Assembly: GCA_031372765.1 (NCBI GenBank)
Contig: JANMLW010000130.1
Span: 1-25,309 of the forward strand
Length of the DNA stretch: 25,309 bases
Origin: JADCCX01 sp031372765
Lineage (GTDB): Bacteria; Pseudomonadota; Alphaproteobacteria; Rhizobiales; Beijerinckiaceae
Direction of reading: 5' to 3'
Shown: in pieces, positions 1 to 7,527 of the stretch
How the letters are laid out: every line of letters begins with the position of its first letter
Numbering within the stretch: position 1 is the stretch's first letter
Notes under the pieces: model-generated
Seen by the model: only the letters and a program-made list of their open reading frames with translations
What the model was told of the DNA's origin: nothing
The model's database searches: none
Translations under genes and position numbers: made by a program

Positions 1-1772
1 GCTTCCGGCCATGCCGTCTGCTTGGGGTTCCTGTAGAGGTAAACCTCCTTGCGGGCGGTTTCATCCGGCACATCTTCGCCCGTCACCGGGTGGCGCTTTT
101 TTGTCACGCCGTCCCAGCGCGAGAGAGGCTTGCCCTGATCATCCAACGCCAATTCCTTGGCTGAATAGGTGAGCAGCGCATCAGCCTGTCGGATATTCTT
201 GAAGTCCTTCAACACAGGCTCTGTTGGGGCAGCACTGCCAAAGGTTCTGAAGTTCCATTGCAGATAGCCGATCCACAGCACCAACTCGGCAATCACCACC
301 GCTCTGGGGTTGATTTCAAGACCCAGGAACTGATGCGGATCAACCGTGCTGACGCCCTCCGCCCCCAGTTTGCCCGGTGTTGCGCGTTCATAGAGGATGG
401 CCTTGATGGCTTCCTCACCACCGATGGCGCGCATCAGGTCAATCACCTCGCCTTCAATGCGCTTCATGTGCTCCAGCGTCACATAAAGGAAGTTTCCGGT
501 TCCGCACGCGGGATCAAGCACACGGGTGTTGCACAGCGTGATGTGGAACTTCTTCACTTCCTCCAGTGCTTCATCCTGCTTGCCGCGCTCTGACAGGGCG
601 ATGGCGGCTGTCTGCACATTCTGCCAATCCGCCCGCAACGGTTCAATGACGGTCGGGATCACCAAGCGTTCCACATAGGGACGCGGGGTGTAATGCGCGC
701 CCAGTTTGCTGCGGTCTGCGGGGTCAAGGGCGCGTTCAAGCAGCGTGCCGAAGATGGCAGGTTCCACCTCTCGCCAATCCGCCTTGGACGCCTCGATCAG
801 CAAGCCGAGCTTGAAACCATCGACAGGCAAGGCGCGTGTCTCATGAAATAGGCCACCGTTGAAGTGTTTCACCTGCTGGCGAAGCGAGGTGGAGAAGCCG
901 CCCCTGTCCATGCTGCGCCAAAGCTCTTCCACCATCGGCACAAAAGCCTGCGGCTGGCCCCGGAGGTCTGCCAGCAATGTCTTGAAACTGTCCTTGGGAA
1001 TGAGGTTCACGTCTTCCGCAAACATCGTGAACAGACAGCGCATGAGGAACTGCGCCACCGTGACAGGCGCGTGGCCTTCCGTCTCATAGGACTTGGCAAG
1101 ATCAGCCAAGGTGGCTGCCACCTTGCGCGTGACCCGTGCGGATTCCTTGGTGGGATCAAGCGACAGCGGCTCCGTCCAGATGGTTTTCAGGCGCTCCCTG
1201 ATTTCCGGCTTTTGCAGATCAACCAGCTTGAACCGAAAACGGTTCGCATCGGGATATTGTGAGTAGTGTTTTCCCGTGCCGGAGAAATCGGCATAAAGCT
1301 CGAAGACATGGCCAACATCCACCACGATGAGAAACGGTGGCCAGCCCTCTTCCACCGGCAAGGCCTTGGCGTAGCTTTCGGCCTGGTGACGGGCTTTCAG
1401 CAGCGCATCATCCCACGCCTTTGTGCCGCGCTTGGCTGTGCCTGTCTTGGCGGGGCCAGCGGCTTCTCCAAACAGATTGACCTGGTCCAGGCTCGCTTCG
1501 CTCTTGCCATGGCCGCCCTGTTTGGCCTCCATGACAAAGCAGCCGCGCTTGTAAAGATCAATGAAGCCTGAAGAGCTGGTGTTGTTAGCGTGATTGAAGG
1601 TGACGGCCCGTTCAAAGGCATAGCTGTTCTGGTTGTTGACCGGCCCTGCCTTGTCCGGCTTGGCGACGTCCAGCAGTTCGCACAATTCGCCGATGAAGGG
1701 CTGGAAATTCGCCCGCTCATGCGCGGCGGAACGGCTCCACTCCTCGATGAATTTGCCAAGGTCGACTGCCAT
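1..1772 (-). CDS. MmeI-like type IIL restriction-modification protein (nuclease plus N6-adenine methyltransferase), partial at its C-terminus
   Basis: The frame is open from ATG at 1772 to the left window edge, giving 590 codons beginning MAVDLGKFIEEW. Near the N-terminus, Asp72, Glu82 and Lys84 form a D-x9-E-x-K nuclease motif (IDLYKRGCFVMEAK), with the spacing described for MmeI. A helical linker region follows. At about residues 420-428 there is DPACGTGNF, the SAM-binding motif I of amino-methyltransferases. The stretch around 358-363 (LGAHYTP) is also typical of the family. The NPPY/NPPF catalytic motif, the target-recognition domain and the C-terminus lie outside the window. In this family one polypeptide cuts and modifies DNA, so no separate restriction subunit is needed. 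A solitary methyltransferase or part of a larger defence locus cannot be excluded. The assignment to the family is inferred from motifs and architecture. Confidence 0.85.
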   Translation of the reverse strand, partial: MAVDLGKFIEEWSRSAAHERANFQPFIGELCELLDVAKPDKAGPVNNQNSYAFERAVTFNHANNTSSSGFIDLYKRGCFVMEAKQGGHGKSEASLDQVNLFGEAAGPAKTGTAKRGTKAWDDALLKARHQAESYAKALPVEEGWPPFLIVVDVGHVFELYADFSGTGKHYSQYPDANRFRFKLVDLQKPEIRERLKTIWTEPLSLDPTKESARVTRKVAATLADLAKSYETEGHAPVTVAQFLMRCLFTMFAEDVNLIPKDSFKTLLADLRGQPQAFVPMVEELWRSMDRGGFSTSLRQQVKHFNGGLFHETRALPVDGFKLGLLIEASKADWREVEPAIFGTLLERALDPADRSKLGAHYTPRPYVERLVIPTVIEPLRADWQNVQTAAIALSERGKQDEALEEVKKFHITLCNTRVLDPACGTGNFLYVTLEHMKRIEGEVIDLMRAIGGEEAIKAILYERATPGKLGAEGVSTVDPHQFLGLEINPRAVVIAELVLWIGYLQWNFRTFGSAAPTEPVLKDFKNIRQADALLTYSAKELALDDQGKPLSRWDGVTKKRHPVTGEDVPDETARKEVYLYRNPKQTAWPE

Positions 1773-2140
1773 TTACTGAAGAGGTCTTCCGCCCTGATTT
1801 GCCAATGCCCAAGTATGCTTATGGACTGGCACTAAGACAGGTGGCAAGGCAATGTTGGTTGAGAAATTCAACCCAGTCGCCTCTTTAGAGCAAGGTGCAT
1901 TTGAGTTGAATCGTCTTTCCCCACTCGGGGATGCGATCAAGCGCAGGTCTGATCCTCCCTTTTTGCGGGAGGTGCCGAGCATAGCGAGGACAGCTACCGG
2001 TTTCTTCCGCTGTGATCCGACGAGCGGAATCAGTCCCCGGTTTTACGGAAGGCGCGAACAGGTTAACGCCGTTTCAGGGAAACGAATTGAGCGCATAGAG
2101 GCCGATCCCGTTTCGCTCTGGGGGTGGTCGCCATAACGGA
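1773..2140. other. Intergenic region with two perfect inverted repeats; no credible gene
   Basis: This 368-bp stretch lies downstream of the peptide-importer operon and upstream of the restriction-modification gene, which are both on the minus strand. It must therefore hold the promoter of the latter. Two dyads are visible: a 6-bp perfect stem CCTCCC/GGGAGG with a 7-nt loop at 1954-1972, and a 7-bp perfect repeat TTCCGCT/AGCGGAA separated by 11 nt at 2005-2029. Neither is followed by a convincing T-tract. Short ORFs on both strands match nothing I recognise. I see no tRNA or insertion-sequence remnant. Confidence 0.5.
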
Positions 2141-3763
2141 TTAACCTAGGCTGCTGATCCATTCGCGCCCCGGCACAGCGTCGAAAAGGCTGCGCGTATA
2201 GGGATGGGACGGCGCGGCAAATATCTCGGCAGTGGCACCCCGCTCAACGATCTCGCCCCGTTGCATGATCGCGATCTCTTCGCAGACCGTCGCCGCAACA
2301 CGCAGATCATGCGTGATGAACAGCATCGACAACCCGAGGGATTTTCTCAAGTCATTCAGAAGTTCGAGCACCTGCTTCTGCACCGAAACATCAAGGGCGG
2401 AGACCGGCTCATCGGCAACGATCAGTTTTGGCTTTACCGCCAGGGCGCGGGCAATGCCTATACGTTGACGTTGCCCCCCTGAGAACTCGTGCGGGTACCG
2501 GTCAACAGCATCCGGTTTGAGGCCGACCAGGCGCAGAAGCTCACGCGCCTCTTCAAGGGCCTGTTCACGACTGGTACCGTTAAGCGTTGGCCCCAGAGCG
2601 ATGATATCACCAACCCGCTGGCGCGGATTGAGAGAGGCATAGGGGTCCTGAAACACCATCTGCACATGTTTGCGAAAGGGGCGCAGTTCGGCGCGCGTGC
2701 GGCCGCTGATGCGTTCGCCGTCAATCTCGATCAAGCCGCTATCGACGCTTTCCAGGCCAATGATGCAGCGTGCCAGTGTCGATTTTCCTGAGCCGGACTC
2801 ACCCACGAGCGCAAGCGAGCTTTCCCGCTTGAGTTCGAGATTTATGTTCTTGGCTGCGTGCACCTCGCGCACCGTGCCTCCAAACAGGCCGGAGGATGTC
2901 CGATAGGTTTTTTCAAGATTGGTGATGCGCAGAAGCACGTTTGAATCGGCACCCAGTTCCTTTAGTCGCGGCTTGAGCCCTGGTACTGCGGCTACAAGGG
3001 CCTTTGTGTAGTCAGCCTGAGGGGCGTCAAGCACCTGCGTGGCTGGACCCTGCTCGACAACCTCGCCATGACGCATGACTGCGACCCGATCCGCAATCTC
3101 GGCCACAACGCCGAAATCATGGGTGATGAACAATACGGCTGTTCCATGAGCGCGCTGAAGCTCCTTGATCAAGTGCAAGATTTGCGCCTGCGTCGTCACA
3201 TCAAGGGCAGTCGTCGGCTCATCAGCGATTATCAGCGCAGGTTCCAGCGCCAAAGCCATCGCAATGACCACGCGCTGGCGCTGCCCGCCGGACAGCTGAT
3301 GCGGATAGCTCGCGATCATCCGCTCAGGCTCTGGCAGATGCACATCGCGGATCAGTTCAAGCACCCGCTGGCGCCTCTGAGGCCGAGTCATCCTGGTGTG
3401 GATTTCCAGCACCTCCTCAATCTGCTGACCGACCTTCATCAACGGGTTGAGAGCGGTCATCGGCTCCTGAAAGATCATTGCGATGCGCCCGCCACGGATG
3501 GCGCGCATCTCATCATCCGACAATGCGAGTAGATCACGCCCCTCAAACATAATCTTGCCGCCGACAGCGCGGACGTGTGGAGCGGGCAGTAATCCGAGGA
3601 TGGCTTTTCCCATCAACGACTTGCCGGAACCGGATTCGCCAACGATACAGAGAATTTCTCTCTGCCGGATGTCGAGCGAAACGCCGCCAACCGCAAATCT
3701 GCGATCAGACCACGCCGGCAGAGCGACCTTGAGATCGTCGATGGAAAGAACGATGTCGGTCAT
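2141..3763 (-). CDS. Dipeptide/oligopeptide ABC transporter, fused double ATP-binding protein (DppD-DppF type)
   Basis: This 540-residue protein carries two complete ABC ATPase domains and should power the importer formed with the two permeases encoded upstream. Domain 1 has Walker A GESGSGKS (about 42-49), signature LSGGQ (157-161) and Walker B with DEP (177-183). Domain 2 has Walker A GESGSGKS (321-328), signature FSGGQ (427-431) and a second DEP box. Both domains carry the short C-terminal extension typical of the Opp/Dpp group. Fusion of the D and F subunits is common in this family (GsiA-like). Its ATG overlaps the stop of the upstream permease gene as ATGA, so the two are probably translationally coupled. 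The substrate cannot be read from the ATPase. Confidence 0.95.
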   Translation of the reverse strand: MTDIVLSIDDLKVALPAWSDRRFAVGGVSLDIRQREILCIVGESGSGKSLMGKAILGLLPAPHVRAVGGKIMFEGRDLLALSDDEMRAIRGGRIAMIFQEPMTALNPLMKVGQQIEEVLEIHTRMTRPQRRQRVLELIRDVHLPEPERMIASYPHQLSGGQRQRVVIAMALALEPALIIADEPTTALDVTTQAQILHLIKELQRAHGTAVLFITHDFGVVAEIADRVAVMRHGEVVEQGPATQVLDAPQADYTKALVAAVPGLKPRLKELGADSNVLLRITNLEKTYRTSSGLFGGTVREVHAAKNINLELKRESSLALVGESGSGKSTLARCIIGLESVDSGLIEIDGERISGRTRAELRPFRKHVQMVFQDPYASLNPRQRVGDIIALGPTLNGTSREQALEEARELLRLVGLKPDAVDRYPHEFSGGQRQRIGIARALAVKPKLIVADEPVSALDVSVQKQVLELLNDLRKSLGLSMLFITHDLRVAATVCEEIAIMQRGEIVERGATAEIFAAPSHPYTRSLFDAVPGREWISSLG

Positions 3764-4596
3764 AGATCCGCGAGCCTCGGGTTGAGTGCATCGTTCAAGC
3801 CTTCACCAACAAGATTGATGGCCAAGACAGTGAGCAGGATGGCAATGCCGGGAACGGTGACGAGCCACCACGCCTCGCGCATGAATGAGCGGCCAGCGCC
3901 GATCATAAAGCCCCAACTCATCACGTTGGGGGCGCCAAGGCCAAGAAACGACAGCGCGCTTTCGACCAGAATCGCAGTCGCTATCAGCAGCGAACCAGTG
4001 ACGATGAGCGGTGACAGCGTGTTGGGCAGAACCTGTTTGAGCAGGATGGCGGCATCACCCTGCCCCGCCACGACCGCGGCCTGCACAAACTCCCGCGACT
4101 TGACCGTAAGAACCTCGCCACGAACAACCCGCGCTATTGGCGGCCAACTCACCGTAGCAATCGCAACCACGAGATTGAGCGCTGATGGCGACAGAATTGC
4201 GATCAGCACTATGGCGAAAAGGAACGAAGGAATGGTCTGAAAGAACTCGGTGAAGCGCATAAGAACGTTATCGATCATACCGCCATAGTATCCGGCGACA
4301 GCACCCATGAAGGTGCCAAAGGCGACCGCAAAGAGTGTTGCGAGAACGGCAATGAGGATTGTCGCGCGGGAGCCATGAATGAGGCCAGCCAGCACATTGC
4401 GACCAAGACTATCCGTGCCAAGCCAGTATTCGCCACCGGGCGGGGTCATGGGTTTGCCAACAATGGCGAAAGGGTCGGTTGGCGCCAGCACATTCGCCGC
4501 AATCGCGACAACGAACAGCAATCCCAGCCAGACGAGGCCGAGATAAACACGGGGATTGCCAAGAAACCGGGACCAGAATGTTTTCATGGCGCTCAC
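3760..4596 (-). CDS. Dipeptide/oligopeptide ABC transporter permease (DppC type)
   Basis: An integral inner-membrane permease of 278 residues, the usual size for DppC/OppC proteins. An N-terminal transmembrane helix (around WLGLLFVVAIAANVL) is followed by the family's short periplasmic block ending WLGTDSLGRNVLAGLIHG. The C-terminal half holds several more hydrophobic segments and the cytoplasmic coupling loop (VVAGQGDAAILLKQVLPN) that contacts the ATPase. The reading frame begins at GTG 4596, overlapping the stop of the preceding permease gene by 4 nt. An ATG three codons later (4587) is an alternative start. Heterodimer formation with the DppB-type protein is inferred from family knowledge and gene order. 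Confidence 0.93.
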   Translation of the reverse strand: MSAMKTFWSRFLGNPRVYLGLVWLGLLFVVAIAANVLAPTDPFAIVGKPMTPPGGEYWLGTDSLGRNVLAGLIHGSRATILIAVLATLFAVAFGTFMGAVAGYYGGMIDNVLMRFTEFFQTIPSFLFAIVLIAILSPSALNLVVAIATVSWPPIARVVRGEVLTVKSREFVQAAVVAGQGDAAILLKQVLPNTLSPLIVTGSLLIATAILVESALSFLGLGAPNVMSWGFMIGAGRSFMREAWWLVTVPGIAILLTVLAINLVGEGLNDALNPRLADL

Positions 4597-5582
4597 GCAA
4601 TCCGAATGCGCGGATCGAGGAAGACGTAGATGACATCGACGATCAGATTGACGATGACAACAAGCACAGCTGACATGAAAAAGATGCCGAGAAGCAGGTT
4701 GTAATCGCGCGCGAACAACGACTGATAGGCCAGTTGCCCAAGGCCCGGCCAGGCAAAGATGGCTTCAACCACCACAGAGCCCCCCAAAAGTCCGCCAGTC
4801 TGCACGCCTGCCATGGTCACGACCGGCAGCAATGCGTTGCGGAAGACGTGCCGGGTTGTGATCTTGCGATCACTCTGCCCCTTGGCGCGTGCAGTGGTAA
4901 CGTAGTCGAGACCGCGTTGTTCGAGCATGGATGCACGCATCAGTCGGGCATAGAGCGCAAGGTAGAAGAGCGAAAGCGTCAACGTGGGCAAGACAAGGTG
5001 ATGCGCGATATCAACAACACGGTTCCAGCCTTCATGAAAGGCAACAACATTCTCCATGCCGGATGTCGGGAACCAGTCGAGCCAGATCGAGAACATCAGG
5101 ACCAGCATCAAGCCAACCCAGAACAGGGGTGTCGCATAGACAATGACCGCCGCAACCGAGATCACATGATCCTTCCAGGTGCCTACCCACAGTGCCGCCA
5201 GAAGTCCCATCAGAATGCCAAGCCCGAGCGATACGACAAGCGTCGAGCCCATCAGGAGCAGCGTCGGTCCCAATCGCTTGAGCAGCAACTCAAGCACAGG
5301 AGCGCTCTGGCGGAATGAATAGCCCAGATCGAGAACCAGCAGGTTTTTCATGTAGTTGAAAAGTTGGATATAGACGGGCTGATCATGGCCGAAACGCGCG
5401 CGCAACTGATCGATGTACTCCTTGGGCGCGCCGCCAGCCTCCCCGGCCAGCACTGTCGCCAGATCGCCGGGCGCCAGTTGAAGCAGAAGAAAATTCACGA
5501 TCACCACGCCGAGGATTACCGGTATCGTCTGCAGGAGACGCCGGGCAATGTAACTTCCCAAAGAACCGGAATTCATGGCCAT
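4593..5582 (-). CDS. Dipeptide/oligopeptide ABC transporter permease (DppB type)
   Basis: A 329-residue inner-membrane permease with the DppB/OppB N-terminus (YIARRLLQTIPVILGVVIVN). A large periplasmic loop follows, then five further hydrophobic segments. The coupling loop (TARAKGQSDRKITTRHVFRN) is visible in the C-terminal half. The ATG at 5582 has a GGAGG sequence only three bases upstream, and a second ATG two codons later (5576) has better spacing, so the true start is one of these. It lies 68 bp after the binding-protein gene, with a stem-loop in the gap, and overlaps the DppC-type gene by 4 nt. This fits one operon in the order binding protein, DppB, DppC, DppDF. Confidence 0.93.
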   Translation of the reverse strand: MAMNSGSLGSYIARRLLQTIPVILGVVIVNFLLLQLAPGDLATVLAGEAGGAPKEYIDQLRARFGHDQPVYIQLFNYMKNLLVLDLGYSFRQSAPVLELLLKRLGPTLLLMGSTLVVSLGLGILMGLLAALWVGTWKDHVISVAAVIVYATPLFWVGLMLVLMFSIWLDWFPTSGMENVVAFHEGWNRVVDIAHHLVLPTLTLSLFYLALYARLMRASMLEQRGLDYVTTARAKGQSDRKITTRHVFRNALLPVVTMAGVQTGGLLGGSVVVEAIFAWPGLGQLAYQSLFARDYNLLLGIFFMSAVLVVIVNLIVDVIYVFLDPRIRIA

Positions 5583-5600
5583 GCACCTCCAGAAACCAAT

Positions 5601-5632
5601 GAGGGCGGCCGGCAGATTTGCAGGCCGCCCTC
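5601..5632 (-). promoter_or_regulatory. Intercistronic stem-loop between the binding-protein gene and the permease genes
   Basis: A perfect 10-bp GC-rich inverted repeat (GAGGGCGGCC / GGCCGCCCTC) with a 12-nt loop lies between the stop of the solute-binding-protein gene and the ribosome-binding site of the first permease gene. No T-tract follows, so it is unlikely to be a full rho-independent terminator. Hairpins at this position in ABC importer operons usually protect the upstream mRNA from 3' exonucleases. This keeps binding-protein levels above permease levels. That role is inferred here. Confidence 0.65.
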
Positions 5633-5650
5633 GCTTATTGTTGTACGTGA

Positions 5651-7234
5651 TTATTCCCGATGCACTGTGGCAAAGTTGCCATAGATGCCCAACGGTGTGT
5701 CGATGACGTTCTTGAACTGCTTGTTGATGACAGTCGGGAACTGAACTTCCAGCACGTAAGCGACGGGACTTGCCTCGGAGACCTTTTGCACGAACTCTGC
5801 ATAGAGTTTACTGCGCGTTGCCTCGTTGGTCTCAACAGCCGCCTTGTCCATCAAGGCATCTGTCTCCGGGCTGGACCAGCGCGAGCCATTCACAAAGACG
5901 GTGCCGGGACGGATGCGGTCCGAATGTACGCCACGATGAACGCCAAGCACGGGATCAGCGAGATTGAAGAGGAAGTTTGACGTGATCGCAAAATCATAGT
6001 CCGTATAGGTACGCTTCAGCCATTTCGGCAGGTCCTCGTAACGAAGCGTGGCTTTCACGCCGATCTGCGCAAGGTTCTGCTGAACAGTTTCGCCAAAACG
6101 CTGCCATTCCTCGCCATAGGGCGTGATATCATGCGTGAACTCGAAGCGTGTGCCATCGGCTTTTCTTGGGTAGCCAGCCTCGTCAAGCAGCTTGTTGGCG
6201 CGCTCGATACGATCGGCGACCGTGAAATCTATGCCCGGCGCAAACAGACCCGAGGGCTGAAAGTTCGAGCTGATGATACCCGCTGCAGGCTTGCCGAAGC
6301 CGAACCAGACATTCTCGATGCTGAACTTGCGATCCACGGCATAAGAGATGGCCTGGCGCACCTTGGCATTGTCGAAAGGGGCTTGCTTCGTGTTGAACAT
6401 GATTTCGACTATGGGCGAAATCATTTCGGTGCCCTTGGTGCTTACTTCGATGTTTGGACGTGCTGCCAACTTCTTCGCGTCGTTGTATGGCACTGCGCCA
6501 AGACCAGCGACATGAGCCTCTCCCTTTTCAAGAGCAGCGGTACGGGTCGAAGCATCGGCGATGAAGCGCACCACTAGCCGGTCGAGATAGGGCAATCCTG
6601 CGCGCCAATAGGTTGGGTTCTTGTCGAGCCGGACAAATTCGCCACGACGCCATTCGCCAAATTTGAACGGACCGGATCCGATCGGTGTGTTGGCATTGGC
6701 ATGTGTCTTGATGTCACCCTGACTGTAGACATGCTTGGGGAGCATCGGACTCTCATAGGAAGATAGCGCCTTGAGAATGAAGGGCGCCGGAGAGGCAAGG
6801 CGGAAAACCGCAGTGTACGCATCTGGCGTTTCGACAGCAGTCACATCCCGGAAGGTGGCAATGCCACGCGGATGGTTCTTTTTGAGCACTTCCATAATGG
6901 TGAACTGCACGTCTTCCGCTGTGAACGGTTTTCCATCGTGAAATTTTACGTCCTTGCGTAACTTGAAGGTAATTGTCTTGCCATCAGGCGCAACCTCAAA
7001 GCTCTCGGCCAAAGAAGGCTTTGCCTTTAGGTCAAACCCGTACTCCAGCAGTCCGTCGAAAATCTTTGCGGTGACCTGACCGATCGGGGCTGAGGTTGAA
7101 ATATAGGGTGCAAGGTTCGGCGGCTCAGGCTGGGTGATCTGCACCATCGTGCCACCGGACTTTTGTGCCAAGGCTGGCAGGCTAGCGAGAGCTGTTGAAG
7201 CCAAAGCCAAAGCGATAACAATACGTCTATTCAT
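5651..7234 (-). CDS. ABC transporter substrate-binding protein, family 5 (DppA/OppA type)
   Basis: This is a periplasmic solute receptor of 527 residues, normal for extracellular solute-binding protein family 5. The ATG at 7234 is preceded by AGGAGAGG and begins a clear Sec signal peptide: two Arg, a hydrophobic stretch, then LPALAQ, with likely cleavage near residue 23. The open frame continues 88 codons further upstream, but that extension would bury the signal peptide and is rejected. The mature part starts with a conserved SBP_bac_5 pattern (QPEPPNLAPYISTS) and later contains DGKPFTAEDVQFT, the family hallmark. It is the first gene of the importer operon. The ligand could be a peptide, an opine, glutathione or a related amide. 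The neighbouring amidase and racemase hint at an amino-acid-derived compound. Confidence 0.94.
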   Translation of the reverse strand: MNRRIVIALALASTALASLPALAQKSGGTMVQITQPEPPNLAPYISTSAPIGQVTAKIFDGLLEYGFDLKAKPSLAESFEVAPDGKTITFKLRKDVKFHDGKPFTAEDVQFTIMEVLKKNHPRGIATFRDVTAVETPDAYTAVFRLASPAPFILKALSSYESPMLPKHVYSQGDIKTHANANTPIGSGPFKFGEWRRGEFVRLDKNPTYWRAGLPYLDRLVVRFIADASTRTAALEKGEAHVAGLGAVPYNDAKKLAARPNIEVSTKGTEMISPIVEIMFNTKQAPFDNAKVRQAISYAVDRKFSIENVWFGFGKPAAGIISSNFQPSGLFAPGIDFTVADRIERANKLLDEAGYPRKADGTRFEFTHDITPYGEEWQRFGETVQQNLAQIGVKATLRYEDLPKWLKRTYTDYDFAITSNFLFNLADPVLGVHRGVHSDRIRPGTVFVNGSRWSSPETDALMDKAAVETNEATRSKLYAEFVQKVSEASPVAYVLEVQFPTVINKQFKNVIDTPLGIYGNFATVHRE

Positions 7235-7262
7235 GCGAGCCTCTCCTGTTGTGCCATCTTTG

Positions 7263-7294
7263 ATTTTAGCAACTTCGATGCCAATTGCTGTCAA
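7263..7294 (-). promoter_or_regulatory. Putative promoter of the peptide-importer operon
   Basis: On the minus strand, TTGACA (7294-7289) is followed 20 bp later by TAAAAT (7268-7263). The TAAAAT is directly preceded by TGC, so together they make an extended -10 element (TGCTAAAAT). The predicted start site near 7256 would leave a leader of about 22 nt before the binding-protein ATG. The spacer is longer than the ideal 17 bp, but an extended -10 can compensate. This is pattern-based only. Confidence 0.45.
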
Positions 7295-7449
7295 AAATCT
7301 AGATTGGGCCTTTAAAGTTCCAAGGGTAACAATAAGATCACATTTGCCTTGCGCGCAACGCCAAACTGATTCAACAATCTTCAAATGGAATCTACCAACC
7401 AATTCATGAAACACTCCATTTTTCGCCCGTAGTCGATCCGGCCCGCGCG

Positions 7450-7478
7450 TTGCAAGAGCCACCTCTGGTGTAGATAAC
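7450..7478 (+). promoter_or_regulatory. Putative promoter of the amidase-racemase pair
   Basis: TTGCAA (7450-7455) and GATAAC (7473-7478), each matching four of six consensus positions, are separated by 17 bp. They lie about 50 bp upstream of the amidase ATG. With the importer promoter on the other strand they would make this 293-bp gap a divergent control region, suitable for co-regulation by one factor. No operator is clear enough to call. Confidence 0.33.
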
Positions 7479-7527
7479 TTAAGCATAAATAACGACAACT
7501 AGGGCGTGTTGGGGCAGAGAGGGCACA

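Noticed and set aside
1852..2136. A 94-codon plus-strand ORF in the gap before the importer operon
   Set aside because: It matches no family I recognise, its third-position base use is not clearly coding, and it overlaps two inverted repeats. A real small gene cannot be fully excluded.
4734..5318. A 194-codon plus-strand ORF antisense to the DppB-type permease gene
   Set aside because: Its composition is rich in Gln, Arg and His as expected for the complement of a membrane-protein gene. The sense strand is a clear permease.
7235..7498. In-frame 88-codon extension upstream of the binding-protein gene
   Set aside because: The ATG at 7234 has a good ribosome-binding site and starts a normal signal peptide. 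The extension would bury it and would also remove the promoter.
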